Assembly (NCBI GenBank): GCA_002069885.1
Contig: MWCD01000005.1
Coordinates: forward strand, 1-64,000
Direction: 5' to 3'
From: a bacterium ADurb.Bin236
GTDB lineage: Bacteria; UBP15; UBA6099
DNA: 64,000 nucleotides
Positions within the stretch are counted from its first letter, which is position 1. The number at the start of each line of letters is the position of its first letter. The notes below the pieces were generated by a model. It did no database searches. It saw only the letters and a list, made by a program, of their open reading frames with translations, and was not told the origin of the DNA. Of this stretch, positions 8,588 to 17,972 are shown piece by piece. The translations under genes and the position numbers were made by a program.

Positions 8588-9438
8588 ACCTCCGCGTTCG
8601 CAATTTCTTCCTTCAGGGTCGGGAGTTTAACGTTGAAATCTTTCTCAAAACGCGAGCAGTCCATAAGCATGTTTTTCGGCCTTCTGGCTTTGAAATTAAA
8701 GTCATCCGAGGTTCCATCTTTTGCGGATGAAAGCGGCAGCCCCAGCCTGTCCGCAAGAGCCACTGCGAAATCTCTCTTGCTCATGCCGTCCCTGCTTCCC
8801 AAATTGTAAACGCCGGACGCTTCGGACATCGCGGCGGTCACAATCATTTCGCTGAGCGTCTTAAGCGAGAGCGGAGAAAACATGATATCGGTGAATAGAG
8901 TTATTGGCTTGCCATTCTTAAAAGTGTTGATCAGCATATCGCTGAAACTGGAACGGCCTGGCGCGCGGCTTTTTCCAAAAAAATTCACTCTTAGCGCCAA
9001 CGCGCCGGGGGCCATCATGACAGCAAGTTCGGACGCGCGCTTGGTCATCGCGTACATGTTGCGAATAACAATGTTGTCTTCCGCGTTCAGTCCGGGAGAG
9101 TCATACACCTGATCGGTGGATATATGTGCCAAGCGGGCGGAGTCGCGGGCGGAGACCCAGCCGGCCAGATTTTCTGCCACTCGCGTGTTCGTCCGGTACG
9201 CCAGATTGGGATCAATTTCGCATTTGTCCACATCTGCCAATGCGACAAGATTGATTATGTGCTCAGGCCGGGCGGCATCAAGCATTTCGAACGCCGCGCG
9301 CCGATCTGATAGATCCGCTGCATAATCCGCCTCTTTGGAAAACCCGTGGACGAGAAATTCGATTCCTTGGGCTTTGAAACAAGCGGTCAGGCTCGCTCCG
9401 AGCAGGCCTGTGGCTCCTGTAATCAATACGCCGGGCAA
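8584..9438 (-). CDS. RmlD-like NAD(P)-dependent sugar reductase
   Basis: 284 residues. Extended short-chain dehydrogenase: nucleotide motif LITGATGLLGASL at the N-terminus, INLVALADVDKCE, AHISTDQVYD, and the catalytic YAMTK. It is closest in layout to dTDP-4-dehydrorhamnose reductases (RmlD/StrL) and would reduce a keto-sugar nucleotide. The start is TTG at 9438 preceded by AAGGA 8 bases away. It is the first gene of a three-gene overlapping unit with the NeuB-type synthase and the glycosyltransferase, so it probably makes or modifies a deoxysugar of the same glycan. Confidence 0.8.
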   Translation of the reverse strand: MPGVLITGATGLLGASLTACFKAQGIEFLVHGFSKEADYAADLSDRRAAFEMLDAARPEHIINLVALADVDKCEIDPNLAYRTNTRVAENLAGWVSARDSARLAHISTDQVYDSPGLNAEDNIVIRNMYAMTKRASELAVMMAPGALALRVNFFGKSRAPGRSSFSDMLINTFKNGKPITLFTDIMFSPLSLKTLSEMIVTAAMSEASGVYNLGSRDGMSKRDFAVALADRLGLPLSSAKDGTSDDFNFKARRPKNMLMDCSRFEKDFNVKLPTLKEEIANAEV

Positions 9439-9653
9439 TTCAATATCCTTTCACGCGCATATTGTGCTTGGCGGCGGGGTGAATTCTTCTTTCGAAAACT
9501 TATCATCGACGCGATTCAACCATTTTCCGACTGATTATATCACACTGAAACAGGCCGAACAAGAACGCCGGGCCGCTGTGGGAAAGATCGGACTGATGGA
9601 AGCGCAACGCTTATCCCCTTATAATTATGTCCGGCAAACGAAGGAGAAATGAG

Positions 9654-10703
9654 ATGTTTTCGGATACATACGATGTCGGGCCAATCAGGCCGCCCAGCGA
9701 GGCGGGCAGCCTGCTGATTCGTGTCAGCCGCAACTGTCCGTGGAACAAATGCGAATTCTGCCATGTCTACAAGGAAACGAAATTTGAGAAGAAATCCTTG
9801 GATGAGATCAAGAAGGACATCGACGCGGCGGCGCAGTTGTACGGCTCCGGCGTCTCGTCTATTTCGACTGCGTTCCTTCAGGACGCAAACGCGATACTAA
9901 TGAAGACATCCGAGTTGATCGAAGTCATCATATATCTGAAGAGCAGGTTCCCCGCAGTTTCCAGAATAACGACATACGGACGCGCCCAAACTGTGGCGAG
10001 AAAGACCGTGTCCGAACTGAAAGAGCTTAAAGACGCGGGACTAAGCCGACTCCACATGGGACTGGAATCCGGTTACGGCCCTCTTCTCGACTACATTAGA
10101 AAAGGATGCTCTCCGGAAGAACTTATTGTTTCAGGACGAAAAGCGATGGACGCCGGAATATCGCTTAGCGAATACATAATGCCGGGGCTTGGCGGAAAGA
10201 CTATGTCAGAAGGCCACGCGGTCGAGACGGCGCGGGTTCTCAACGCAATCGACCCTGATTTCATCCGGGTTCGCTCCTGCCGCGTTATTCCCGGAACGCC
10301 TCTGGATGAAAAAACCCGGCGCGGCGAGTTCATCCCCCTGTCAGACTTCGAAACAGTAGAAGAGCTTCGGCTGCTGATATCTAATCTTGAAGGAATAACA
10401 AGCGAGATAGTCAGCGATCACATACTGAATCTTCTTCAGGAAGTCAGAGGAACGTTGCCGAAAGACAAGGAAAGAATGCTCGCGGCTATGGACGATTTCC
10501 TAGCGCTGCCGATTCATGAAAAGGAACTTTTTCAGGTGGGCACAAGGCTGGGCTGGTTCGGAGATCTTGAAGACATGCGAGATAACGCGAGACGACGACG
10601 CGTTGAGGGCATTCTCTCAGGCATAAGGGAGGAGATAGCCGCGCAGGGCGGAGGATTCACCATCGACGACGTTCTTCGCGAAGCTCTGAAAGATAGAATA
10701 TAG
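9654..10703 (+). CDS. radical SAM protein of unknown substrate
   Basis: 349 residues from the ATG at 9654, chosen for the AAGGAG 7-8 bases upstream; an in-frame ATG at 9627 lacks one. The Fe-S cluster motif is RNCPWNKCEFC near residue 30, with a four-residue first gap (CX4CX2C), which is common in this Elp3/HemN-like subgroup. Further signatures: GRAQTV, LSRLHMGLESG and IMPGLGGKTMSEGH. The C-terminal ~110 residues are helical. It is followed 29 bases later by an ATC-hydrolase-family gene, which suggests a shared pathway. The substrate is unknown. Confidence 0.85.
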   Translation: MFSDTYDVGPIRPPSEAGSLLIRVSRNCPWNKCEFCHVYKETKFEKKSLDEIKKDIDAAAQLYGSGVSSISTAFLQDANAILMKTSELIEVIIYLKSRFPAVSRITTYGRAQTVARKTVSELKELKDAGLSRLHMGLESGYGPLLDYIRKGCSPEELIVSGRKAMDAGISLSEYIMPGLGGKTMSEGHAVETARVLNAIDPDFIRVRSCRVIPGTPLDEKTRRGEFIPLSDFETVEELRLLISNLEGITSEIVSDHILNLLQEVRGTLPKDKERMLAAMDDFLALPIHEKELFQVGTRLGWFGDLEDMRDNARRRRVEGILSGIREEIAAQGGGFTIDDVLREALKDRI

Positions 10704-10732
10704 CGACAATATCGACTGATAAGGATGGCGGA

Positions 10733-11362
10733 ATGATCCCAATCCAAATGGCAATGTCAGAACTCGCGGGCGCGGCGGCGGCAGTAAAAACGTTATTCCG
10801 GGAGTTAAGCGCGAAAAACGCCGCTAGAACGCTGGCCCTCGTAATGGTTGACAAGGCGCTTGGGCGGCCTTGGAACGAATTGCCGCCTCCTGCGGACACA
10901 CAGGAAACCCTATCGCGGCGACAGATAGGCCCAGCCGTGCTTCTTGAACGAAGGCTCAGAGAGGCGATCTCACCCGAACGCGCGCGCGAACTTGTGCGAG
11001 AAATTGTAATCATCGGCGCTGTCGATTTTCTTTCGCGAAATGTCCCCGTTTTAAAAAAGAAGGACATTGTGAGCATGGACGAGCGCGAGCGCGAAGGATT
11101 CATGAAATCAATAAAAGAGAAGTTTTTCAACGCGGACGCCGATATGGTCGTCGAAGGCGATGAAGCGCTGAACATGCGGGTGACCCGCTGCCGATTTGTG
11201 GAGTTGCTGGAGGCGATAGGCGAAAGAGGCATGGCCCCCGTATTCTGCGAAGGCGATAGAATTTTCTTCGACGAGCGCCAGCCTGAAGTATCGTTGGAGA
11301 GACCGGAAACAATTTCGCGGGGAGACGAAATCTGCGACTTCCGTTTCAAATGGCTCGGATGA
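10733..11362 (+). CDS. L-2-amino-thiazoline-4-carboxylate hydrolase family
   Basis: 209 residues. The C-terminal half has the pattern of the ATC-hydrolase family: NMRVTRCRFVELLEAIGE, then APVFCEGDRIFF, then ETISRGDEICDFRFKW, with conserved Cys, Asp and the CDFRF ending. The founding member opens a thiazoline ring in L-cysteine formation, but most relatives are uncharacterised. The N-terminal ~70 residues are helical. Its pairing with the upstream radical SAM gene (29-base gap, same strand) suggests they act on the same sulfur- or ring-containing compound. That is inference. Confidence 0.75.
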   Translation: MIPIQMAMSELAGAAAAVKTLFRELSAKNAARTLALVMVDKALGRPWNELPPPADTQETLSRRQIGPAVLLERRLREAISPERARELVREIVIIGAVDFLSRNVPVLKKKDIVSMDEREREGFMKSIKEKFFNADADMVVEGDEALNMRVTRCRFVELLEAIGERGMAPVFCEGDRIFFDERQPEVSLERPETISRGDEICDFRFKWLG

Positions 11363-11430
11363 CCGCTTCTAGATTCCTAAATTATAGTTTTCGGTATAGG
11401 CGAGAATGTGTTTGAATCGCCGACGCATTT

Positions 11431-13422
11431 TTAGAATTGCTTGATTTCCACCGCGCGCGATAGAGGTGAATAATACAAGAGGCAGTTTTTCAGAGGAGAA
11501 TCAATCGTTCTGGCGTGCGGCCCGATTCTTACCCGCGCTCCGGGAAGAGCTGTTCCATTAATTCTGATGAAAGCTTTTGCCGCGGATTCTTCCATGTCCG
11601 TCTTCATTTTGGCGATGGCAGCCTGAGTAATGCGTATTCTTTCGAGAAGCGTTTCGCGCGCGACTAGGAGCCTCTTCAGCTTGGCGGCATCCTCCCTTAT
11701 GGCGGTTTTTTCTTTAACTGCCGTCTCTATTCGAGCGCATTCAGCGGCAGCAAGGTTGTGACTGTCTATAAGTTTGACTATCTCGCGCGTCAACTGCTCT
11801 TGGCGGCTTCTTGCGGCGTGAGCCGCCCCTACCATTAGAACGCATGCGGAGCCGTTATCCGAGCCGAGATTGCACAGGTCCGCCGAGCCTGCGACAACGA
11901 CATTGCATCCTGCAAGCGTTCCCTTGTTCGTTCCATTGCATGACAGCGAACCGCCTGAGTAAACCTCGCAGTTGCGCAACTCGCCGGAAAAGTATACCCC
12001 GCCGCCCGCAACAAACCTCGACCTCTCAGCCGAGCCTAACACAAGATCCCCGGCGCATTGAATCCGGTTCTCCATGCAGTTCCGCACATGTCCCGCCACT
12101 CTCAACGTTGCCCCGGCGATAATATCGCAGGACTCGACATCCCCTGTGATATCAACGTGCGCGCCGGACACTATTTCATGTCCAGCAGTCAAGCTGCCGA
12201 CCACTTTCACAGCCTCCTCGTGTCTCGCCTGCTTCCGAACTGATCCGTTTCCCCCTTCAATCGACACGACTTTCGCGACAGAGTAGACTCCTTTGCGCTT
12301 TACGACGCATCCGTCGTATCCGGCAAAAAGTTTCAAGCCGTCTTCGGACAGATGTGTGTTAGTTCCGGCGGAAAGCTCAGTGTCCGAGCCGTCGGGAGCG
12401 TCAATGGGCTTGTCAAACACATCTCTTCCCTTAATGCCTTTTCCGGGGGGCTTCTTCTCCGCAATAAGTTGTCCGGATTTCACATAAAAAACTCCGGACG
12501 AAGCTGAAAGCTCAAATTTTTCATCGATTCTGGCTGCGTCTCCGGGAACAGGCCGCTCGCCTCTTGCCGCCACAATCGAATATGTCGAGTGCAACGTGGT
12601 TGGGATAAGTTTCCATGCGTCAGTGACCGCCCCGAACTTGATATCGTTTCTACGGAGCAAATCTTCGAACCATTCCCTATCATGAGCCGGTTGTCTGGAC
12701 ATGCCGGGAACAATCGCAAGATGCGCCTCCATGTTTTTGTTTTTGAACGAGATATTGTATTTCCATTCGTCGTACTGCGGTTCCCGAATCTCAATTGTTC
12801 CTTTTACAAGACCGGCCATTCCAGAAATCTCCGCAACAGCGCTTCTGCCGTCCTCCGACACTCTTACATTCGGCCCGACATCGAAAAAAACGTCTTTCCC
12901 CGGAGTCGCGGCTATCATTTGCCCCCGCACTGTGAATCCCGGTATTCCGGGGGAAGCGGGCGATTTCTCCAATAGGACTTGCTCCGCTTCGACAAGCTCC
13001 CCTTTATAAAAAGGCTGGCCGGGAAACTTCTCGATTATTTCTTTTGGGGTAAACTCTTTGAAATCCATCTTGGGATATATCGCGGCGTCCGCGCCCGGTT
13101 CAGGCTCAATCCCGACCGCCACGACCACATCTTCGTTAAACCGTTTCTTGACAGCCATTTCACGGACGCGCTCAAGGTTTATTCCAAGCCGCGCGCCCTC
13201 TCGATATATCCTCGCCAAGATGTCATATTCCGTCGCGTCGCACTTGTCATCGGCAGCTACGACTCTGGCGTATGCTATCATTCCGTTTTCTTTTATTGAG
13301 CAATCTACGCGCCATTTGCGCTGTCTCGGAGGAACCGAAGGCGGATCAAACTGAAGCGCCGCTTCCTGCATCTTTTTCAGCAATTTCACTTTCACGGCAA
13401 TTTTCGTCCCCGGCGTTTCCAA
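11431..13422 (-). CDS. fapA: FapA (DUF342) family protein
   Basis: 663 residues. Domain order: N-terminal helical/beta region (1-190), a double-psi-like region, a central repetitive right-handed beta-helix (about 380-540: VVGSLTAGHEIVSGAHVDI, VESCDIIAGATLRVAG and similar rungs), then a coiled coil (about 545-605) and a short beta C-terminus. This matches FapA, a flagellar-assembly or polymer-associated protein of many bacteria. It follows the HD-GYP gene by five bases, so a signalling-linked surface role is likely. No flagellar genes are in the window. Confidence 0.82.
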   Translation of the reverse strand: METPGTKIAVKVKLLKKMQEAALQFDPPSVPPRQRKWRVDCSIKENGMIAYARVVAADDKCDATEYDILARIYREGARLGINLERVREMAVKKRFNEDVVVAVGIEPEPGADAAIYPKMDFKEFTPKEIIEKFPGQPFYKGELVEAEQVLLEKSPASPGIPGFTVRGQMIAATPGKDVFFDVGPNVRVSEDGRSAVAEISGMAGLVKGTIEIREPQYDEWKYNISFKNKNMEAHLAIVPGMSRQPAHDREWFEDLLRRNDIKFGAVTDAWKLIPTTLHSTYSIVAARGERPVPGDAARIDEKFELSASSGVFYVKSGQLIAEKKPPGKGIKGRDVFDKPIDAPDGSDTELSAGTNTHLSEDGLKLFAGYDGCVVKRKGVYSVAKVVSIEGGNGSVRKQARHEEAVKVVGSLTAGHEIVSGAHVDITGDVESCDIIAGATLRVAGHVRNCMENRIQCAGDLVLGSAERSRFVAGGGVYFSGELRNCEVYSGGSLSCNGTNKGTLAGCNVVVAGSADLCNLGSDNGSACVLMVGAAHAARSRQEQLTREIVKLIDSHNLAAAECARIETAVKEKTAIREDAAKLKRLLVARETLLERIRITQAAIAKMKTDMEESAAKAFIRINGTALPGARVRIGPHARTIDSPLKNCLLYYSPLSRAVEIKQF

Positions 13423-13427
13423 ACGCC

Positions 13428-14546
13428 TCAGATATTGTCTTTAATCCGCGTGATCCATCTATCGCTCTCTCTCATCAAATCCACGCTGATTTCGCTTGGG
13501 AATCTCTTTCCGTTCTCGTCCATAACAAGTTTGATCTCGGGAAGAAACAAATTCTCAGGATTATTCCTGACTACCACGCCCACTTCCCCCGTGTTGAGTT
13601 GAGCGAAAGTTGTGACCGGATAGAATCCGACCGCCCGGATGAAATGACTGAGCATTACGGGATGATATTTCTCGCTTTGTCTCAACATCGCGACAATAGC
13701 CTCGTGCATGTGTATCGCTTCGCTAAGAGGTTTCTCGGATGTGAGGGATTCGAAGTCGTTGATGATGACCGCCAGATGAGCCAGTTCCGGCAAATCATGA
13801 AAATCCACATTGTCGGGATATCCCGAACCGTCCGCATAAACATGATGCCCGATAGCGACAAGCAACGCCAACGGATCGACTCCGGGAATTGTCCGCAAAG
13901 CGTCATATCCGCTTCTCGGGTGATTCCTGATGTCGACAAGCTCTTTTTCTGACAATTCCATCTTGTTCAAAGAATCGGGATTGACGGTCAGAAGCCCGGT
14001 GTCATGAAGCATCATTGCCAGCGCGAACGCCGCGATTTCTCTTGTTGGATACTTTAAAGCCGTCGCGACGAACGTGGCGATGACTCCGCAGTTCATGGCG
14101 TGCTGAAACAGATATGAGGAGTGTTTCTTCATCTCCAACAGTTTCAGAGGCATATCCGGATTGTCTGGAGATTCCGAAACCATAGTTTGAACGGCGTCCT
14201 CAAGCGCCGCGATATCAGGAGGAGAGCCTTTTTTTCCTATAGTTGAGAAAAAATTTTCGCATCCTTTCTCCAGTTGTTTTCGAGTCCTATCCGAAACAAT
14301 CTGCTCGAACTCCAGTTTTTTCAGAATATCCCAGCGCATTTTATGGCGCGCGCCTTTTTTTCCAGTCTTCTCCTGTTTCTCCCTCAATCGTTCCTGTTCA
14401 TGGAGCCAGTTGGTCAGCCTCATCATCAAATCCTGAGTAACCATAGTGCCGGCTTTAACGAGCACCACCGATCGGTCCGCTGAAACGATGTCCGCCTCAA
14501 GAGGTTGGCCCAGCACCAATTTTATCTGTTGTTCGTTATCGCTCAT
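13428..14546 (-). CDS. HD-GYP domain protein (c-di-GMP phosphodiesterase-like)
   Basis: 372 residues. An N-terminal region (1-140) with a charged helix, then an HD-GYP domain: FQHAMNCGV, MMLHDTGLLTVN, NHPRSGYDAL, GHHVYADGSGYP and INDFESLTSEKP. The GYP and HD metal ligands are present. The lysine that normally follows HDxG is replaced by leucine and the HHE motif reads HHV, so activity is uncertain. It would hydrolyse cyclic di-GMP if active. It lies in an operon with a REC-like protein two bases upstream and FapA five bases downstream. Confidence 0.85.
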   Translation of the reverse strand: MSDNEQQIKLVLGQPLEADIVSADRSVVLVKAGTMVTQDLMMRLTNWLHEQERLREKQEKTGKKGARHKMRWDILKKLEFEQIVSDRTRKQLEKGCENFFSTIGKKGSPPDIAALEDAVQTMVSESPDNPDMPLKLLEMKKHSSYLFQHAMNCGVIATFVATALKYPTREIAAFALAMMLHDTGLLTVNPDSLNKMELSEKELVDIRNHPRSGYDALRTIPGVDPLALLVAIGHHVYADGSGYPDNVDFHDLPELAHLAVIINDFESLTSEKPLSEAIHMHEAIVAMLRQSEKYHPVMLSHFIRAVGFYPVTTFAQLNTGEVGVVVRNNPENLFLPEIKLVMDENGKRFPSEISVDLMRESDRWITRIKDNI

Positions 14547-14548
14547 TG

Positions 14549-15055
14549 TTATTGCTGTTCCATAAATCCATCTGTGTTAAAAAACTTGTCGTCTTTTTTG
14601 ACTCGGCATCCGGTGTCCCTTCCGGCGTCTGAGCCGCGCTTGTATATTTTCTTCGATGTGAGCGCCTCGAGAGTTCTCTTCATTCGCTGCTTTGTGGCAA
14701 AAACCTCCAAAAAAAACAAAGGGCCAAATACCTCCATCCTGTTTGAGTTCTTCAGAGGATATCCGTCCAGAAGCGCCAGAATCCTTATTGGATGCTTCAG
14801 CCTCAACGCGCCGATTTCGATAATGAGCCGGGTTTTCATCTCTCCATCCAAGCCGGCAGTGTCTATTACATACACATCGTAAGCGTCGCGCTTCACCGCT
14901 GCCACCACGTGTTCATCGCTGGGAGCGTACTCTAAAACATATTCTGAAGGAAGAGAGGACTCAAGGATGAAACGAGTAGCGTCAGAAGTCACTCTTGCGT
15001 AAACGCCTATCCGCTCGTTTTCTCTAATCTCTTTTGATTTGGATTTCGCCAACAT
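14549..15055 (-). CDS. receiver-like hypothetical protein
   Basis: 168 residues from the ATG at 15055 (an earlier ATG at 15088 adds an odd cysteine-rich leader; the start is uncertain). The middle reads like a degenerate receiver: VYARVTSDATRFILESSL, DVYVIDTAGLDGEM where the phospho-acceptor Asp should be, IRILALLDGYPLKN, and FGPLFFLEVFATKQRMKRTLEAL as the last strand and helix. The normal acidic pocket and the Lys-Pro pair are missing. It is two bases from the HD-GYP gene, so it is probably a non-phosphorylated partner of it. Confidence 0.65.
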   Translation of the reverse strand: MLAKSKSKEIRENERIGVYARVTSDATRFILESSLPSEYVLEYAPSDEHVVAAVKRDAYDVYVIDTAGLDGEMKTRLIIEIGALRLKHPIRILALLDGYPLKNSNRMEVFGPLFFLEVFATKQRMKRTLEALTSKKIYKRGSDAGRDTGCRVKKDDKFFNTDGFMEQQ

Positions 15056-15217
15056 AATCCTTCCACTGAAAAACAATACGCAACACATACTAATGTTTCA
15101 GTTCAGAGATATATTAACAGAGTGAAATGAAAAATCAACTTCATCAAGCTCTCCTCCCTAGGGGATGTCGATATTGTTGATTTGCGCTATTATTCAATGG
15201 TTCTATTCTTCTTCTTA

Positions 15218-16048
15218 TTAAGTTATTTTTGATTGGTTATAACTCCCCATAATGCCGGGGCGGGTAAGCGAAAAATCATACTTCACAGGGTCCTCGAGAG
15301 AAATCTTTCTGAATTCTTTAGTAATCTCGATTGCTGAAACAATATCAACCTGTTTTCTTTGCGTCAAACCATATTCATTTGCAATTCTCCACATGTGTGC
15401 GTCCAGAGGAATCACAAGTTTGGACGCTGGCAGAGCGGAGTTCCAGTCGCCGGGATCGACTTCGTCTTTTCTGACCATCCAGCGCAGGAACAGGTTCATC
15501 CGTTTGCACGCGCTGCCTCCGCAGGGAGAGGGAAGCAAATAACATCTGCCTCCCAACCGGATTGTTATTTCTTCGGCGAACCCTTCCAACGCATCCAGAA
15601 AGGTTTCGTGATTGTTTTTATAGTGTGAAATGAAGCAATTCTTAAGAGAGCCATGGCGTTCAATCGCGTCGCGCGCCCCTGCCAGAGTCAGAGCCAACTC
15701 CTCGCCTGTCGTAAACCTATGTTTGAATCCATGATATTTTTTTTTCAGAGTCGAATCCGAAGCCTTTGAAAGGAAGTCCGACGGCGCGCGGCCCATTTCG
15801 TCAAGCGCGCGCCCCACGCTCTTCAGTATCTGCGCCACTCTTCCATAGGCGAGCGACGCGGCAACAAGCCCCGCTATCTCCCTGTCTCCGGGATTGTTGT
15901 AATGATACAGAAATTCAAGAGGGTCGGGGTGAACAAATTCCCGCCGGTTATATTTGAGGTAAATAGATTCAAGGGCGGGTTTATTAAAATCAGAGCTGAC
16001 ACGTCGAGCGCCGACACTGCTCTCGGAATCAATTTCTCTTTTCTTCAT
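15218..16048 (-). CDS. TIGR02757 (DUF2400) family protein
   Basis: 276 residues. Signatures: DPLEFLYHYNNPGDREIAG, LVAASLAYGRVAQI, CYLLPSPCGGSACKRMNLFLRWMVRKD, and LVIPLDAHMWRIANEYGLT. The helix-rich layout with a four-cysteine-like motif recalls HhH-GPD DNA glycosylases, but the family is uncharacterised. The gene overlaps the end of the upstream HD gene by 20 bases, so it is translationally coupled to the Fe-S assembly operon. The LPSPCGGSACKRM segment could bind a metal or Fe-S cluster; that is inference. Confidence 0.85.
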   Translation of the reverse strand: MKKREIDSESSVGARRVSSDFNKPALESIYLKYNRREFVHPDPLEFLYHYNNPGDREIAGLVAASLAYGRVAQILKSVGRALDEMGRAPSDFLSKASDSTLKKKYHGFKHRFTTGEELALTLAGARDAIERHGSLKNCFISHYKNNHETFLDALEGFAEEITIRLGGRCYLLPSPCGGSACKRMNLFLRWMVRKDEVDPGDWNSALPASKLVIPLDAHMWRIANEYGLTQRKQVDIVSAIEITKEFRKISLEDPVKYDFSLTRPGIMGSYNQSKIT

Positions 16049-16805
16049 GTGTGTATTCCACGCAATACAGTTCTAGAGCGATTTTCTTTCCCGTCTCGGT
16101 TCGGAACGTCTTCTCAATAAACGCTTTCAGCCGCTCTTTGTCCATTCCCGCCCGCTCATCCGGGATATTCACAATCATGTCCGCGTCCCAGAGAATGTTA
16201 AATTCGGGAGATTCGATGTCGCCTGCCGTGTGGTGGCTTCCTACGATGCGTATTATATGTTCCGCCACATCGCCGGGAATATCCAGTTTCTCTAAAATGG
16301 CGCGCGCTATCGGCGGCCCTTCAAGTTCCTGATATTTGGGCGCGGAACTGCCGTGTTTCCGTTCGGCCTCAATAATTCCAATGTCGTGCAGAATCGCCGC
16401 CGCGATTACTGTTACTGGGTTTGCCTTTTCGCATTCAAGAATCCTTTCGGCATGTTGAAGAACCTTAAGCGCGTGGGCAACCCTTCGCGCGTCATCTCCG
16501 AAAACGGCTTTCATTTCTGATATCAGCCTGATTTTCATCCGCTGGCCGAGCGCGGCGTCTGCGGCTCCGGGATCTTTTTCAGCGTGCGCCCGCGCTCCCA
16601 GACATTGCTCCGAATGCTCGCACCACTGCGCGCAACCGAGGTTCAGCTTCGGGTTCGGAATCTCGTATCCGCACTTCTTGCACACCCTGCGGGACTCGTC
16701 CTTGAAGAACTCTATGCGCGCTCCGCAGCCGGGACACTCCAAATCGAATATGTCTCCCGGCTTCCACAGCCGAGTGTCCTGTCCGGGGCATCTATCCATC
16801 GACAT
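16029..16805 (-). CDS. HD domain phosphohydrolase with N-terminal zinc ribbon
   Basis: 258 residues. An N-terminal cysteine cluster (CPGCGA, CKKCGYE, CAQWCEHSEQCLG; about 24-70) looks like a zinc ribbon plus a second metal site. It is followed by an HD domain: HALKVLQHAER, ILHDIGIIEAE, GSHHTAG, LWDADMIVN. It is probably a metal-dependent phosphohydrolase. Three bases separate it from nifS upstream. A role in control of the Fe-S operon or in nucleotide turnover cannot be decided. Confidence 0.82.
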   Translation of the reverse strand: MSMDRCPGQDTRLWKPGDIFDLECPGCGARIEFFKDESRRVCKKCGYEIPNPKLNLGCAQWCEHSEQCLGARAHAEKDPGAADAALGQRMKIRLISEMKAVFGDDARRVAHALKVLQHAERILECEKANPVTVIAAAILHDIGIIEAERKHGSSAPKYQELEGPPIARAILEKLDIPGDVAEHIIRIVGSHHTAGDIESPEFNILWDADMIVNIPDERAGMDKERLKAFIEKTFRTETGKKIALELYCVEYTHEEKRN

Positions 16806-16808
16806 TTT

Positions 16809-17972
16809 TCACGCCCCCTTTTTCGGCGCAAATGGAGACATCGCCCTCAGCCTTTCGGCTATCGGAGGCATTTTCTCTATGACGTATTCGATTTCTTCTT
16901 GGGTGTTGTAGCGGGACAGGCTGAACCTGATGGAGCCGTGAGCGGCGGTGAACGGCACACCCATCGCGCGCATGACATGGGATGGCTCAAGCGATCCGGA
17001 TGTGCATGCAGACCCCGACGAAGCGGCGATGCCCACATTGTCGAGCATCAGCAATATCGCTTCTCCCTCGATGAATTCAAAACTGACATTCGAGGTATTG
17101 GGGAGTCTCAGTTCGGTATGCCCATTGAGCCTTGTATCTGGACATTTTTCAAGCAACGCGGACTCCAGCCTGTCGCGGAGTTTTTTTGTGTGTTCAAACT
17201 CGGAATCGATGTTCGCAGCCGCAATTTCGGCGGCTCGGCCCAATCCTACTATATAAGGGACATTTTCTGTGCCGGCTCGGCGACCGTTTTCCTGATGTCC
17301 GCCGTGCATAAAGGGCATTACCGCCGTGCCGCGCCGCGCGTAGAACACTCCAACCCCTTTAGGCGCGTGCAGCTTGTGTCCCGATATGGACAACATGTTC
17401 ACCGGCGTCTTCTTCACGTCAATAGGGATTTTTCCAACCGCTTGCACGGCGTCCGTGTGAAACGGAACGCCTTTGGACTGCGCAATTTCAGCAGCTTCTT
17501 TTATCGGAAACAAAACTCCTGTTTCGTTGTTAGCCCACATCAGGCTCACTAGAGCCGTGTCATCGGATATTGAGGCGCGCAACTCGTTCAGATCAAGCAT
17601 CCCCTGCCCGTCAACAGACAATTCCGTTACCCTGTATCCAAACCTTTTCATATAGCGCGACGCCGCCAGAACCGCCGGATGCTCCACCTTTGAAGTGATT
17701 ATGTGCCGTTTTTCCGGTTCCGCCTCAAGCGCGCCCCTTATCGCCATATTATCGCTTTCCGTGCCGCAACTCGTGAATACAATCTCCGCAGGGTCTGCGT
17801 TAATCAGAGCCGCCGCTTTCTCTCTCGCTTCATCGATATGCTTCTTCACTCTCCCGCCGAAATTGTGCATGCTTGACGGGTTGCCGTATTCGACCCCGAA
17901 AAACGGAGCCATCGCCTCGACCACTTCCGGAGCCGTTCTGGTGGTCGCGTTATTATCGAGATAAACTTCCAT
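16809..17972 (-). CDS. nifS: cysteine desulfurase NifS/IscS
   Basis: 387 residues. PLP enzyme that takes sulfur from cysteine for Fe-S cluster assembly. Motifs: YLDNNATTRTAPEV at the N-terminus, FTSCGTESDNMAI, WANNETGV, FHTDAVQAVGKIPI, the PLP lysine in SISGHKLHAPKGVG and the sulfur-accepting Cys in ASSGSACTSGSLEPSHVM. This is a group I desulfurase. Its start overlaps the nifU stop by one base (TAATG), so the two are coupled and act together. It could equally be called IscS; NifU-type partner favours NifS. Confidence 0.95.
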   Translation of the reverse strand: MEVYLDNNATTRTAPEVVEAMAPFFGVEYGNPSSMHNFGGRVKKHIDEAREKAAALINADPAEIVFTSCGTESDNMAIRGALEAEPEKRHIITSKVEHPAVLAASRYMKRFGYRVTELSVDGQGMLDLNELRASISDDTALVSLMWANNETGVLFPIKEAAEIAQSKGVPFHTDAVQAVGKIPIDVKKTPVNMLSISGHKLHAPKGVGVFYARRGTAVMPFMHGGHQENGRRAGTENVPYIVGLGRAAEIAAANIDSEFEHTKKLRDRLESALLEKCPDTRLNGHTELRLPNTSNVSFEFIEGEAILLMLDNVGIAASSGSACTSGSLEPSHVMRAMGVPFTAAHGSIRFSLSRYNTQEEIEYVIEKMPPIAERLRAMSPFAPKKGA

